NCBI GenBank assembly: GCA_016713535.1 | Contig: JADJOY010000054.1 | Location: 6,793-36,037, forward strand | Source: JADJOY01 sp016713535 [NCBI: Deltaproteobacteria bacterium] | GTDB taxonomy: Bacteria; JADJOY01 | DNA: 29,245 nucleotides | Reading direction: 5' to 3' | Part shown: piece after piece, positions 11,069 through 18,779 of the stretch | Position numbering within the stretch: the stretch's first letter is position 1 | How the letters are laid out: each line of letters opens with the position of its first letter | The notes under the pieces: model-generated | Database searches by the model: none | What the model was told of the DNA's origin: nothing | What the model saw: only the letters and a program-made list of their open reading frames with translations | Translations under genes and position numbers: made by a program

Positions 11069-11460
11069 GCTCCCGACCCCGGCGCGATACGCGGGGCGGT
11101 GACAGTGGGGCGATCGCGCCGGACGGAATCGGCGGCGCGAGCGGAGGCTCGAGTGATCCTGACCACCAGCCGTATCGTCACCGGAACCGTCCTGGAGAGC
11201 GGGCTCGTGGCTGCGGCTCGCTCGGTGGACATGGTCTCTTGGGCCATCTCGGAGGTCGCCGTGGGTATCGTCGTCAGCTTCTCGAAGGCACGCCGGGCGC
11301 TGCTGTCACGACGGCCGCGGACGGGTGTCGTCCCCGTGCTGCGGCTGGTGCAGGGCGGCCGCCGTGGCGGGGACCTCCCCAGAGCCCGTGCCGTGCGTGG
11401 TGTCCGCGTCCGCTTGCACGCCATCCGCGGCGGGCGCGCCATCGCGTAGGGACCTCGCCC
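11069..11460. other. Intergenic stretch with two competing weak ORFs
   Basis: About 390 bases between the AllA-like start and the phosphoesterase stop. On the minus strand, an ORF of 125 codons (11442 to 11065) ends with a TGA that overlaps the GTG of the AllA-like gene, and its central part (about 11150-11290) shows G/C-rich third positions. On the plus strand, an ORF from GTG 11153 to 11449 has GGAGG 6 bases upstream and a hydrophobic beginning. The two exclude each other, neither resembles a known family, and both are arginine-rich in places. I cannot decide whether either is real. Confidence 0.4.
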
Positions 11461-12480
11461 TCACAACACGCCGCAGGTGCCGGTCTCGGGCGCGGTCGCG
11501 AGCGGCGCCGGCGCGCCGTCGTAGCTCCAGGTCGCGGCGCAGGTGGTCGGCACCTTGGCCTTGCCGGCGTCGAGGACGCGCACCTCGGCGCTGCGCGAGT
11601 CGAGCTCGAGGAGCGTGAAGTTGTCGTCGTCGTAGCGGGTCGCGCCGATGAGCGTGTGGCCGAAGCCGTAGTAGCCGCTGAGCGGGATCCAGCGGTGGGT
11701 GTGGCCGGAGAAGGTGTGCTTGACGTTGGTGTTGCGCGCCACCAGCGACAGCAGGTCGGGGTGCGAGGTGCCGGGTGCCTCGTCGAGCTCGGTGACCAGC
11801 AGCGTGTGGTGGGTGAGCACGAGCGTCGGCATCCCGTCGGCGATCTGCTGCTCGATCCACGCGAGCTGTGCTTCGCCGTAGGAGGCGAAGCCCGTCTCGC
11901 AGCGCGGATTCCCGACCTCCCAGGTGGGGCCGAGCATGCCGTTGGCGAGGATCAGCCGCCAGCCCTTCTCGGTCACGGCCTGGTGGGGTGGCTGGTGGAA
12001 GAACTCGTCGAAGAGCTTCGCGGAGAGCGTGCGGTCGAAATTGCCGCTGCCGCCGTCGCAGTCGACCTCGTAGTCGTGGTTCCCCCACACGAAGTACACG
12101 GGGATCTCGAAGCCGGCGTAGATCTCCGCGGCCCGCGACCACGCGGTCTCGGTGGCCCGGTAGGACTCGAAGTCCGGGAACACGTAGCCGGCGTGGGTGA
12201 CGTCGCCGAGCACGACCGCGAGGTCGGGGCGAGGGCGGATGGCGTTGATCTGATCGCGCGCCTTCGCGAGACGCTCGACGGTGCGCACGATGCTCTCGTT
12301 GTCGAGGTCGCCGTTCTCGCTGCAGCAGGTGTACTGGGGGCCGATCACGTGCGAGTCGGAGAGCAGCACCAGCTTGAGCGGCTCGGTCGTGGTGCCGCCC
12401 GGGCTCGAAGAGCACGCGGCGCCGAGCGACGCGAGGACCAGGGCGACGAGCGCGAGCAGTGCGCGGCGTGGATGCGACAT
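11461..12480 (-). CDS. Calcineurin-like metallophosphoesterase lipoprotein
   Basis: 339 residues. The signal peptide ends in a lipobox-like LGAAC (Cys 23), so the enzyme is probably anchored in a membrane facing the periplasm or outside. The whole binuclear metal signature of the calcineurin-like family is present: SDSH (Asp 42, His 44), GDVTH (92-96), GNHD (133-136), LTHHT, and SGHTHRW near the C-terminus. These bind two divalent metals and hydrolyse phosphomono- or diesters; the substrate cannot be told from sequence. The start ATG 12480 lies 8 bases after the stop of a second metallophosphoesterase, so the two are likely one transcription unit. Several Cys residues (CC near 52, one near the C-terminus) could form disulfides, consistent with export. 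Confidence 0.9.
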   Translation of the reverse strand: MSHPRRALLALVALVLASLGAACSSSPGGTTTEPLKLVLLSDSHVIGPQYTCCSENGDLDNESIVRTVERLAKARDQINAIRPRPDLAVVLGDVTHAGYVFPDFESYRATETAWSRAAEIYAGFEIPVYFVWGNHDYEVDCDGGSGNFDRTLSAKLFDEFFHQPPHQAVTEKGWRLILANGMLGPTWEVGNPRCETGFASYGEAQLAWIEQQIADGMPTLVLTHHTLLVTELDEAPGTSHPDLLSLVARNTNVKHTFSGHTHRWIPLSGYYGFGHTLIGATRYDDDNFTLLELDSRSAEVRVLDAGKAKVPTTCAATWSYDGAPAPLATAPETGTCGVL

Positions 12481-12488
12481 GGGCGGGC

Positions 12489-13801
12489 TCACGCGGCGGC
12501 GCGGCGCGCGCCATCGGCGCGCCCGATCGACACCGAGTCGAAGCCGCGCTCGGTCGAATAGCGGAACACCTCGGCGCCCGGGAAGCGCCAGCCGTCGTCG
12601 CCCTCGCGGAGCTTCACCCAGCCGCCGGTGTTGTGGATCTCGATGCCCGAGCGCGGCTCGACCCAGGGCTTGGCCTCGCTCCAGCCGTGTGGCTGGTGGG
12701 TGTGGCCGAAGATCAAGTGGCGCGGGAACGGCACGTGGATCGCGTGCTCCTCGAGGAGCCGGTCGAGCTCGTCGAGCGTGGCGTCGAAGAACTGCAGGAA
12801 GCGCGCGCGGGTGCCGCCGTGGTTGGCGAGATCGTCGGCGTAGGCACCGTTTTGGTAGTCGCGCAGCGAGCGCACCACGCGGGTGCTGAGCGCCGCGCCG
12901 GCCAGCTTCGCGAGCCGCTCCAGGTACCACGACGAGCCGCTCGCGACCGCGGGCAGGAGCTGGGTGAGCAGCGACTCGACGCGGCCGTACTCCTGGCGTT
13001 CGACGTCGCGCTGCAGGTGGTTCACCACCGCGCTCAGCGGCCCCGACTGCCCGAGCCCCGAGCTGGTGAGCTGGGTGAGCGGGAAGTTGATCGCGACCAG
13101 CTCGCGCATCGAGAGCATCGCGCGCTCGCGGGTGCGGGCGGCGAGCCCGAGGTCCTCGCGCACCACGCGCATCGCCAGGTTCGAGAGCAGCGACCAGTAG
13201 CTGTCGAAGTAGTGGCCGTGGGTCACCACCGACGTCTCGCCGGCGGCGCTCACCACGTAGAGGTTCGGATACGCGAACGCGAAGCGCAGGCGGTGCTCGC
13301 CGGCGTGGCCGGGCGGGTCTGCGATGCCGTCGAGGAAGAGATCGCCGTAGTGGCCGGAGGGTCCTTCGCTCAGATCGACGTCGGGCAGCCGCAGTCCGCG
13401 CCGCGCCGACTCGGGCCGGTCGTCGATCACTCCGGGCACCGACCACCGAAACGGCCGCGGATCGAAGCCGCGGCGCACCCGGTTGATGACGTTCACCTCG
13501 TGCTCGACGGTGTGCCAGATCTCGAAGTCGTGGTTGCCGGCGATCAGCACCACGTCGCGGGCGATGCCGTCGTCGGCGAGCTGTCGGAAGAAGACGCGCG
13601 CGGCCTTGTAGGCCTCGACGTAGCTCGAGAGCATGATCTCCCGAGGACGTCGCCGGCGAGGATCAGGTGATCGAGCCCCGCGCCCAGCGCACTCGCCAGC
13701 TCCTCGTAGCGCGGGCCGATCGCGTAGCCGGTACGGGTCGGCACCACCAGCGCGCTGTGGGGGTCGCCGAGGTGGAGGTCGGAGGTGATCGCGAGCCGCA
13801 T
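12489..13801 (-). CDS. Metallophosphoesterase, LpxH-like motifs (one-base frame break)
   Basis: About 437 residues once one base is restored near 13641. The N-terminus MRLAITSDLHLGD gives the first metal motif (Asp 8, His 10), followed by LAGDVL. The frame is then lost and resumes with REIMLSSYVEAY, then IAGNHDFE, VVTHGHYFD and IFGHTHQPHGW, with a final HNTGGWV. The span is 1313 bases, exactly one short of 438 codons, supporting a single missing base. It has no signal peptide, unlike its downstream neighbour, so it is probably cytoplasmic. The order of motifs resembles the LpxH/YbbF branch (UDP-2,3-diacylglucosamine hydrolase), but a helical insertion of about 150 residues between THGHY and GHTH makes it much longer than LpxH (about 240), so lipid A synthesis is only a possibility. 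Confidence 0.82.
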
Positions 13802-13882
13802 GCCGAAAGCATGCCGGGCGCGAATGGCGAGACGTCGAGGACGAGGTGACGGGACGGTGGCGCGTCGGCCGCTCCCTTGCTC

Positions 13883-13947
13883 GGAGGGACCGCCTCCCGG
13901 CGGTCCGTCGAAAGTCGGGGAGCGGCCCGACGGGAGTCGGGCCCTCC
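13883..13947. repeat. Palindromic modules A (13883-13906) and B (13924-13947)
   Basis: Module A holds GGACCGCC then GGCGGTCC around a 4-base loop, preceded by GGAG. Module B holds GGCCCGAC then GTCGGGCC around GGGA, followed by CTCC. The outer GGAGGG and CCCTCC can also pair, so the 65 bases can form a two-armed structure. The element lies between the GNAT gene's stop (14063) and the next gene's start (13801). It probably ends GNAT transcription, but the module design recurs elsewhere in the window (14026-14049 and 17016-17072). Confidence 0.8.
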
Positions 13948-14025
13948 GAGGGCAGGGGCTCCGATCGGTCGGTCGGGTCACGTGCCGCATCGGGCCGCCC
14001 GAGGGGTGCGGCTGGTCCGTCGTTC

Positions 14026-14049
14026 GGAGGGACCGCCTCCTGGCGGTCC
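14026..14049. repeat. Single copy of palindromic module A
   Basis: Matches module A at 13883-13906 in 23 of 24 positions, differing only in the loop. It lies 14 bases downstream of the GNAT stop at 14063 on the minus strand, so it is well placed to act as the first terminator hairpin of that gene. No U-tract follows, which is common in GC-rich genomes. Confidence 0.75.
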
Positions 14050-14062
14050 GCCGAGCGTCCTG

Positions 14063-14880
14063 TCAGGCCGATTGCGGCACGGATTGCGCCGACCAGGCGT
14101 GGCTCGGCTTCTTCGCGGCGCTGCGGCGGCGCAGGTAGCGCAGGCCGGTGAGCAGGCTCATCGAGCCGATCTGCAACACCTCGTCGCCGCGCTCGAAGTC
14201 CATGCGCTCGCCGTAGAAGCGGTTGGCGCGCGCATCGCGGTGGCGATAGCGCGGGTCGTGCTCGTCCTTCTGGAACACGGTCTGGTGCACGCTGCCACGG
14301 AACACGAAGGCGTCGCGATCGAACCTCGCATCCGGTCGGATGTAGATCTTGTCGCGGTAGAGCGCGTCCACCGCCTCGGCGATGCGGCGGTGGGTGGTGG
14401 TCGGCGACGCGGGGCCCTCGGGAGCCGGGAAGACCTGGTCGAAATGTCTTCCGACGTTCACGAGGCTGGAGAGGACACACGCCACGTTGGTGATCCACAC
14501 CCGGCTCAGCGGGCGATGGATCAGCAGGTAACGCACGGTCAGCGTCGAGGTGAGGCGGTGGGTGAGCCCGCCGCTGCGCTGGTCGGCGCGCACGCAGGTG
14601 AGCCCGAGATGAAGCACCTCGCCCACGCCGGGGACGTCGAGGATGACCGCGGAGCAGAAGCCGGCGAGGCGTCCGTCGGCGCACGCGCGAGGGTGATGAC
14701 CTTGTCGGCGAGCTCCTCGCGGGTTCCGCGCAGACACTGGTAGTCGGGCAGCTCGTCGAAGCAGTCGGCGGCCACGTCGCGCAGCTCGTCGACCAGCGCC
14801 GCGAGGGCGTCGGGCGTCAGGCTGCGGCCGGGCCGGTAGAGGAGCTCGATGCGGTGACGTGGAGAGACGGGGTGGCTCAT
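14063..14880 (-). CDS. GNAT-fold acyltransferase (one-base frame break)
   Basis: About 272 residues after restoring one base near 14680; the span of 818 is one short of 273 codons. The first part reads through LADKVITLARA, and the other frame continues with DGRLAGFCSAVIL, then HLGLTCVRADQRSGGLT. The latter is the acyl-CoA pyrophosphate-binding motif A of GNAT N-acyltransferases (Q/RxxGxG/A type, here RSGGL). About 150 residues follow with no known domain. The ATG at 14880 overlaps the TGA of the PlsC-like gene (ATGA), so the two are translationally coupled and probably act in one pathway. Pairs of an N-acyl- and an O-acyltransferase make ornithine-type aminolipids (OlsB/OlsA), but this protein does not look like OlsB, so that is only an idea. 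The acceptor is unknown. Confidence 0.7.
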
Positions 14881-15692
14881 CGCTTTCCTCCGATGTGGGC
14901 GAGGATGAAGTCCTCGGCCTGGTTCTGAAGGTGGTGGGCGTCGCCGCTCTCGATCGGTTCGCCGATCACGAGCGACACCCGCTGCTCGCGCCGTCCGGCG
15001 CGGCGCAGGAAGTGGGAGACGAAGCTCTCGTCGCCGACCCAGCAGTCCTCGCGGTGCGGGTAGCGGATGGCGATCGGCACCACGCGGCGGCCGTCCTCGG
15101 CGGCCATGCGGAACGAGCCGGGATGGAAGGGCAGCATCCCGGGTGCGTCGCTGGTGGTCCCCTCCGGGAAGAGCGCCACGCTCTCGCCGTGGGCCAGGAC
15201 GCGGCGCATCGCCGCGACCGCCGCCCTGCGGCTCGCGGCGTCTTCGCGGGTGACGAAGATCGTGTGCCCGATGCGGGCGCCGAGACCGAGGATCGGCCAG
15301 CCGCCGATCTCGACCTTGGCGAGGAAGATCGCCGGCGAGACCGCGAACACCGCCGCGATGTCGACGTAGGAGCGGTGATTCGCCACGATCAGGCTGCCGC
15401 GCGGCGGAGTCGGCCCCAACATCCGCACGTCGACTCCGAGGGAGTCGATCACGGTGTGGGCCCAGTGGTGCGCGGTGCGCGCCGAGGCCCCCAGGCTCGA
15501 TCGGCCGAGCGCGGCGCGTACCGCGAGCGCGGCGGTGGCGGCGGTGGTGTGCGCCGCGAACCTGGCGAGGCGCGCTCGCGCCCGCAGCCACTCGTCGAGC
15601 TGAGGGGTGCTCGTGCCGAGTGCCAGCTCGTACGAGGAAAGAGGTGGAACGTCGTTCCAGGGGAAAAGCGCCGATGGGTTCGTCGTCGTCAT
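14877..15692 (-). CDS. PlsC-like 1-acyl-glycerol-3-phosphate acyltransferase
   Basis: 271 residues from ATG 15692; the open frame extends upstream but that part is arginine-rich and unlikely. Both core motifs of the LPLAT family are present: NHRSYVD (His 106, Asp 111), the catalytic HX4D, and FPEGTTS (175-181), the glycerol-phosphate-binding block. A P-I-A-I-R-Y segment follows as motif IV. It transfers an acyl chain from acyl-ACP or acyl-CoA to a lysolipid, normally lysophosphatidic acid, at the cytoplasmic membrane. The family branch (N-terminal hydrophobic region about 45-65) resembles secondary PlsC or OlsA-type enzymes more than a housekeeping copy, which is inferred from its coupling to a GNAT gene. 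There is no clear Shine-Dalgarno; a 17-base palindrome sits where it should be. Confidence 0.9.
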   Translation of the reverse strand: MTTTNPSALFPWNDVPPLSSYELALGTSTPQLDEWLRARARLARFAAHTTAATAALAVRAALGRSSLGASARTAHHWAHTVIDSLGVDVRMLGPTPPRGSLIVANHRSYVDIAAVFAVSPAIFLAKVEIGGWPILGLGARIGHTIFVTREDAASRRAAVAAMRRVLAHGESVALFPEGTTSDAPGMLPFHPGSFRMAAEDGRRVVPIAIRYPHREDCWVGDESFVSHFLRRAGRREQRVSLVIGEPIESGDAHHLQNQAEDFILAHIGGKR

Positions 15693-15695
15693 GCG

Positions 15696-15712
15696 CGACA
15701 CGCTACGTGTCG
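15696..15712. promoter_or_regulatory. 17-bp palindrome over the PlsC-like gene's start region
   Basis: CGACACG, CTA, CGTGTCG: perfect 7-base arms around a 3-base centre, lying 4-20 bases upstream of ATG 15692. It could be an operator for a dimeric repressor, or an mRNA hairpin that hides the ribosome site. It also lies in the divergent gap with the M14-family gene (15923), so it might serve both. Confidence 0.5.
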
Positions 15713-15922
15713 GTCGAGTTGCGCGGGTGAACCGCGCTTGTACGCGATGTGAATTGATGCGGGCGCGACGCGCTCGGGGCGACGGCGCCGCACGAACGGG
15801 CGTGTGACGGGAGCGCGTCACGAACCGCGCTGGACGAGGCCCGTGATCACCGTCGCGCGGACGCCACGGGTGTGACCCGGCTTCCGCACGCGGATGTCAC
15901 CGCCTCGTATGAGGTTGTCGTG

Positions 15923-17005
15923 ATGTCGAAGCGTCCCGGTCCGTCGCGCTCCGCCGCCGCCCTCGCGAGCTGGTGGTCGCGCGAGGGCCTCCCCGAGCAG
16001 GACCGGATCGAGGCGCTACGCGAGATCGCGCCCGAGCTGGTGCGTGTCGAGACGCTCGCCACGGTGAGCTGCGGCGAGCGCACCTTCCCGCTCCAGGCGC
16101 TGCACGTCGGCACCGACGATCTCGACCGGCCCGTGTTCGGGCTCTTCGGCGGAGTGCACGGGCTCGAGCGGATCGGCAGCCACGTGGTGCTCACGTTCCT
16201 CGAGAGCCTCCTCGAGCGGCTGCGCTGGGACAAGGAAGCGCGCCGCATGTTGCGCAAGTGCCGCCTGGTGGCGATGCCGGTCGTGAACCCGGGCGGGATG
16301 TGGCTGCGCTCGCGCGCCAATCCGCGCGGGGTCGACCTGATGCGGAACGCGCCGGTCGACGCCGAGGTGCGGACACCGTTCCTGGTCGGCGGGCACCGGC
16401 TGTCGCGGCGGCTGCCGTGGTACCGCGGCGAGCCGGGCGAGCTGGAGGTCGAGTCGCGGGCGCTCGTGGACTTCGTCGAGCGCGCGATCTTCCCGGCGCG
16501 CGCGGCGCTGACTCTCGACGTCCACTCGGGCTTCGGCGCCACCGATCGGCTGTGGTTTCCCTACGCCAAGACCACCGCGCCGTTTCCGTCCATGACGCAG
16601 GTGATGGCGCTCGTGAACCTCCTCGATCGCGCCTACCCGCACCACGTCTACCGGATCGAGCAGCAGAGCGACGCCTACACCACGAACGGCGATCTCTGGG
16701 ACTACCTCTACGATCGCCACCGCGCGGCCCATCCCGAGCGGCTCTTCGTGCCGTGGACGCTCGAGATCGGGTCGTGGGCGTGGGTGAGGAAGGACCCCCG
16801 TCAGCTCTTCGCGAGCGGTGGCGCAGGAGTCTTCAATCCGCTGCGCGCGCACCGCTACGACCGCGCGATGCGCCGGCACCTCGTGCTCCTCGACCTCTTC
16901 CTGCGCAGCGTCCGCAACCACCGCCGCTGGTCGGGGCTCGAGCCGCCGTCACCGCCGGCCGGAGACGAGCGTCCGCCGGGGGACGACACGGACCTCGAGC
17001 GCTGA
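15923..17005 (+). CDS. M14-family zinc carboxypeptidase-like protein
   Basis: 360 residues. Start ATG 15923 is chosen because GAGG lies 8 bases upstream; a GTG at 15872 in frame has no better site. The metal and substrate residues of the M14 fold are readable: GGVHGLE (His 79, Glu 82; the HxxE zinc pair), NPRGVDLMRN (133-142; the Arg/Asn-Arg carboxylate-binding pair), LDVHSGFG (His 201, third zinc ligand) and TLEIG (Glu 281, catalytic). This branch includes deacylases that remove a terminal amino acid or acyl group from small molecules, and peptidoglycan or peptide carboxypeptidases. No signal peptide is evident, so it is probably cytoplasmic. The C-terminus is a proline- and acid-rich tail without a fold. 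It is transcribed away from the acyltransferase pair. Confidence 0.85.
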   Translation: MSKRPGPSRSAAALASWWSREGLPEQDRIEALREIAPELVRVETLATVSCGERTFPLQALHVGTDDLDRPVFGLFGGVHGLERIGSHVVLTFLESLLERLRWDKEARRMLRKCRLVAMPVVNPGGMWLRSRANPRGVDLMRNAPVDAEVRTPFLVGGHRLSRRLPWYRGEPGELEVESRALVDFVERAIFPARAALTLDVHSGFGATDRLWFPYAKTTAPFPSMTQVMALVNLLDRAYPHHVYRIEQQSDAYTTNGDLWDYLYDRHRAAHPERLFVPWTLEIGSWAWVRKDPRQLFASGGAGVFNPLRAHRYDRAMRRHLVLLDLFLRSVRNHRRWSGLEPPSPPAGDERPPGDDTDLER

Positions 17006-17015
17006 GGCGACACGG

Positions 17016-17072
17016 GGACCGCCGGAGGCGGTCCCTCCGGTTTGCGTCGGAGGGCCCGACTCCCGTCGGGCC
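17016..17072. repeat. Inverted copies of modules A (17016-17038) and B (17049-17072)
   Basis: The first hairpin is the reverse complement of module A with one loop base missing. The second is an exact 24-base reverse complement of module B at 13924-13947. The order A then B is kept while each module is individually inverted, so this is not a simple inversion of the whole element. It starts 10 bases after the M14-family stop codon and so can act as its terminator. Confidence 0.8.
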
Positions 17073-17234
17073 GCGTCGGGATCGCCCGCGGCGCTGGCCC
17101 TTTCCCGTGGTCGTCGGGCTCGATTCGAGGGGGGAGCAAAGGCCCCGAAACCGGCCCGGATCGGCGTCCTGGTCCCCTGTTATGGCCCATTTTTCGGGCA
17201 AATCCGCTGCGAGACCTGGTGTGGAGCTTAAGCC

Positions 17235-17287
17235 TTACAAATTTGTAAAGCAGTTGCCGTACGATTTTGTATAGCAAGTGCTTTACA
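17235..17287. promoter_or_regulatory. AT-rich island with two operator-like palindromes
   Basis: 17235-17248 is a perfect 14-base palindrome, TTACAAATTTGTAA. 17268-17287 is an imperfect one of 20 bases, TGTATAGCA, AG, TGCTTTACA. The half-site TTTGTAAAGCA (17242-17252) recurs as TTTGTATAGCA at 17266-17276, 24 bases away, so the sites lie on a similar face of the helix. The low GC is in sharp contrast with the surroundings. The gap lies between two converging genes (ends at 17005 and 17383), where no promoter is expected. The rest of the 377-base gap holds the palindromes at 17016-17072 and no convincing ORF. Confidence 0.6.
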
Positions 17288-17382
17288 GATGGCCCCGGAT
17301 CGGATCTCCGAGGGGCGTGGCCGCGCTCGCATGCTCGGCTCGCGGACCGACCGGGCGCGACACCCGCGAGGGGCGGCGCCGC

Positions 17383-17661
17383 TTATGTCGGGGCGAGGGT
17401 CGTGCCGCGGTCGTTCTTGAGCGCGGTGCTCCACTCGGCGATCGCGCTCTCGATGCGCTCGCGATCGATGCCGCGTCCCAGGAAGATCACGTCGCAGAGG
17501 CGGCCATCGAAGCGCGTGCCCGCGGTCTCGACGAACGACGGGATACGCCGCAGCGTCAGGAACTGCTGGAGCTTCGACGACCACTCGCTGTCGATCGTGA
17601 GGGTCAGCGCCGACGAAGCGTCGACGTGCAGCGTGGGATACCCGAACGTTGGCGTGGCCAT
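17383..17661 (-). CDS. Small hypothetical protein
   Basis: 92 residues from ATG 17661, not recognised. The protein is balanced in composition, unlike the arginine-rich shadow frames around it, with an alternating N-terminal half (LHVDASSALTLTID) that suggests beta strands. A helical C-terminal part follows (DRERIESAIAEWSTALKND). No Cys pair, signal peptide or membrane segment is present. The ribosome site is weak (GAAAG about 10 bases upstream). It is downstream of the 132-residue small gene in the same direction but separated by a terminator-like hairpin, so it probably has its own promoter in the 17662-17784 gap. Confidence 0.6.
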   Translation of the reverse strand: MATPTFGYPTLHVDASSALTLTIDSEWSSKLQQFLTLRRIPSFVETAGTRFDGRLCDVIFLGRGIDRERIESAIAEWSTALKNDRGTTLAPT

Positions 17662-17784
17662 GGTCGTCTTTCGGCGGGCGCGCGGTGGGGCGCGAAGTGG
17701 GACGCGAAGTTACACCGTTTGGACGCTCGAGCGGACCGCGGAATTCGAGGTCACGCCACGATGGGGTGGTCCCGCAGCAAGAGG

Positions 17785-17838
17785 GGCCCCCGAGCCGGAG
17801 GATGGGGATCGGTGGGGAACGAAACCGGCTCGGGGGCC
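17785..17838 (-). terminator. Terminator-like hairpin after the 17857-18255 gene
   Basis: Perfect 14-base inverted repeat, GGCCCCCGAGCCGG at 17785-17798 and its complement at 17825-17838, with a 26-base loop. On the minus strand it begins 19 bases after the stop codon at 17857. No T-tract follows. The long loop leaves open another role, such as an RNA stabiliser or protein site. Confidence 0.55.
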
Positions 17839-17856
17839 GAGGAAGCCGAAGGGGGA

Positions 17857-18255
17857 TCAGGCCGCGCGCACCGTGGGCTCGTCGCTCGGTCGCACCAAGG
17901 TGAGGGTGGCGCGGCTCGCGACCTCGGCGACACCTTGGGTGGTGTCGCGGGTGAGGTGGACGCCGCTCAGCGCGAGCCGCTCGACCCAGGTGATGACGTC
18001 GTCGGCGAGGCGATCGACGCGCTCCACGACCTGTCGCGAGGCGCGTAGCCCGGCGCGCTGGGTGGCGTCGAGCCAGTCGAGCGTCGCGGTGGCGATCGAC
18101 GACGTTGCCTCGCGCCCATCGCGAGCCAGGCTCGCGCCGGTGGTGATCACCCCGCTCGCGAGTCGCGCCCCGCCCTCGATCGCGACGCCGAGGGGGCTCT
18201 CTTCCTGGGCGGCGCGCTGCTCGGGGGTGGTCTTCTTGCCGTTCGTCTTTTCCAT
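17857..18255 (-). CDS. Small amphipathic-helix protein, phasin-like composition
   Basis: 132 residues from ATG 18255, with GGAGACC a few bases upstream as ribosome site. A charged N-terminus (MEKTNGKKTTPEQR) precedes a long run of alanine-rich amphipathic segments without Cys or Pro-Gly breaks (SSIATATLDWLDATQRAGL, RQVVERVDRLADDVITWVER). Phasins and other granule- or membrane-surface proteins look like this, but no specific phasin motif is visible and no polyhydroxyalkanoate genes are nearby, so this is a description rather than an assignment. It could also be a coiled-coil stress protein. It is expressed on its own: a 14-base terminator-like stem follows and no gene is close upstream. Confidence 0.6.
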   Translation of the reverse strand: MEKTNGKKTTPEQRAAQEESPLGVAIEGGARLASGVITTGASLARDGREATSSIATATLDWLDATQRAGLRASRQVVERVDRLADDVITWVERLALSGVHLTRDTTQGVAEVASRATLTLVRPSDEPTVRAA

Positions 18256-18779
18256 GACGGTCTCCGTTCAACGTGCGGCGGATGCCTTCGGACGCCTCCA
18301 CCGCTCTCGAGAGGAATGCGAACGGCGCCAAGGGTGACCGAGCGAGTTGTCGCGGCGATGGCGCGGTGAGGGCAGCAGGGGAGAGCTTCGGCGACGTCGC
18401 GGCGGCGCGAGATCGGTGCGGTCGCTGCGTCGACTCCTGGGCCCCACGCCCTCGCCTCGCTCCGGATTCCGCCCGGCCTCGCGCTGGGCTTCCCCCGGAA
18501 CCGTCGGCCGCCCGCCGACACCGCGCGCCCGAGCGGCCGGCTCAGGCGGCGGCTCGGGAGCGGCTGGAAGCGTGAGCGTCGCTCGCGCTCTTCGCGTGGC
18601 TCCGCACGCTGCACCCGCCCTCCGCGGGAGGATCTGCGCGGTCCATGGCGGCGTCCACGTCGCGAGGGCCATCGCCCCGATCGCCGGGACCTGCTTGGCG
18701 CGGGGATGTGTCTCGTCGGGACGACGATCATCGTGAGCGCTCGCCGGAAGTCGTCGGTTCCGTGATCGTCGAGGTCAGG
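18256..18779. other. 524-base gap without a convincing gene
   Basis: All frames here translate to arginine-, proline- and alanine-rich low-complexity sequence without recognisable domains or ribosome sites. It must hold the promoter of the 17857-18255 gene, but no clear -10/-35 pair is visible. No repeat or strong hairpin was noticed. Confidence 0.6.

Noticed and set aside
10927-12561. Plus-strand ORF of 544 codons across the phosphoesterase
   Set aside because: Covers the antisense of a gene with all catalytic motifs; low-complexity Ala/Arg/Gly/Val translation.
14677-14684. Programmed ribosomal frameshift in the GNAT gene
   Set aside because: No slippery heptamer or downstream stimulatory structure is visible, and similar one-base losses occur in unrelated genes, so sequence error is simpler.
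17221-17290. XerC/D dif-like recombination site in the AT-rich island
   Set aside because: The sequence does not match the dif arm pattern; tandem TGTAAAGCA half-sites fit a transcription-factor operator better.
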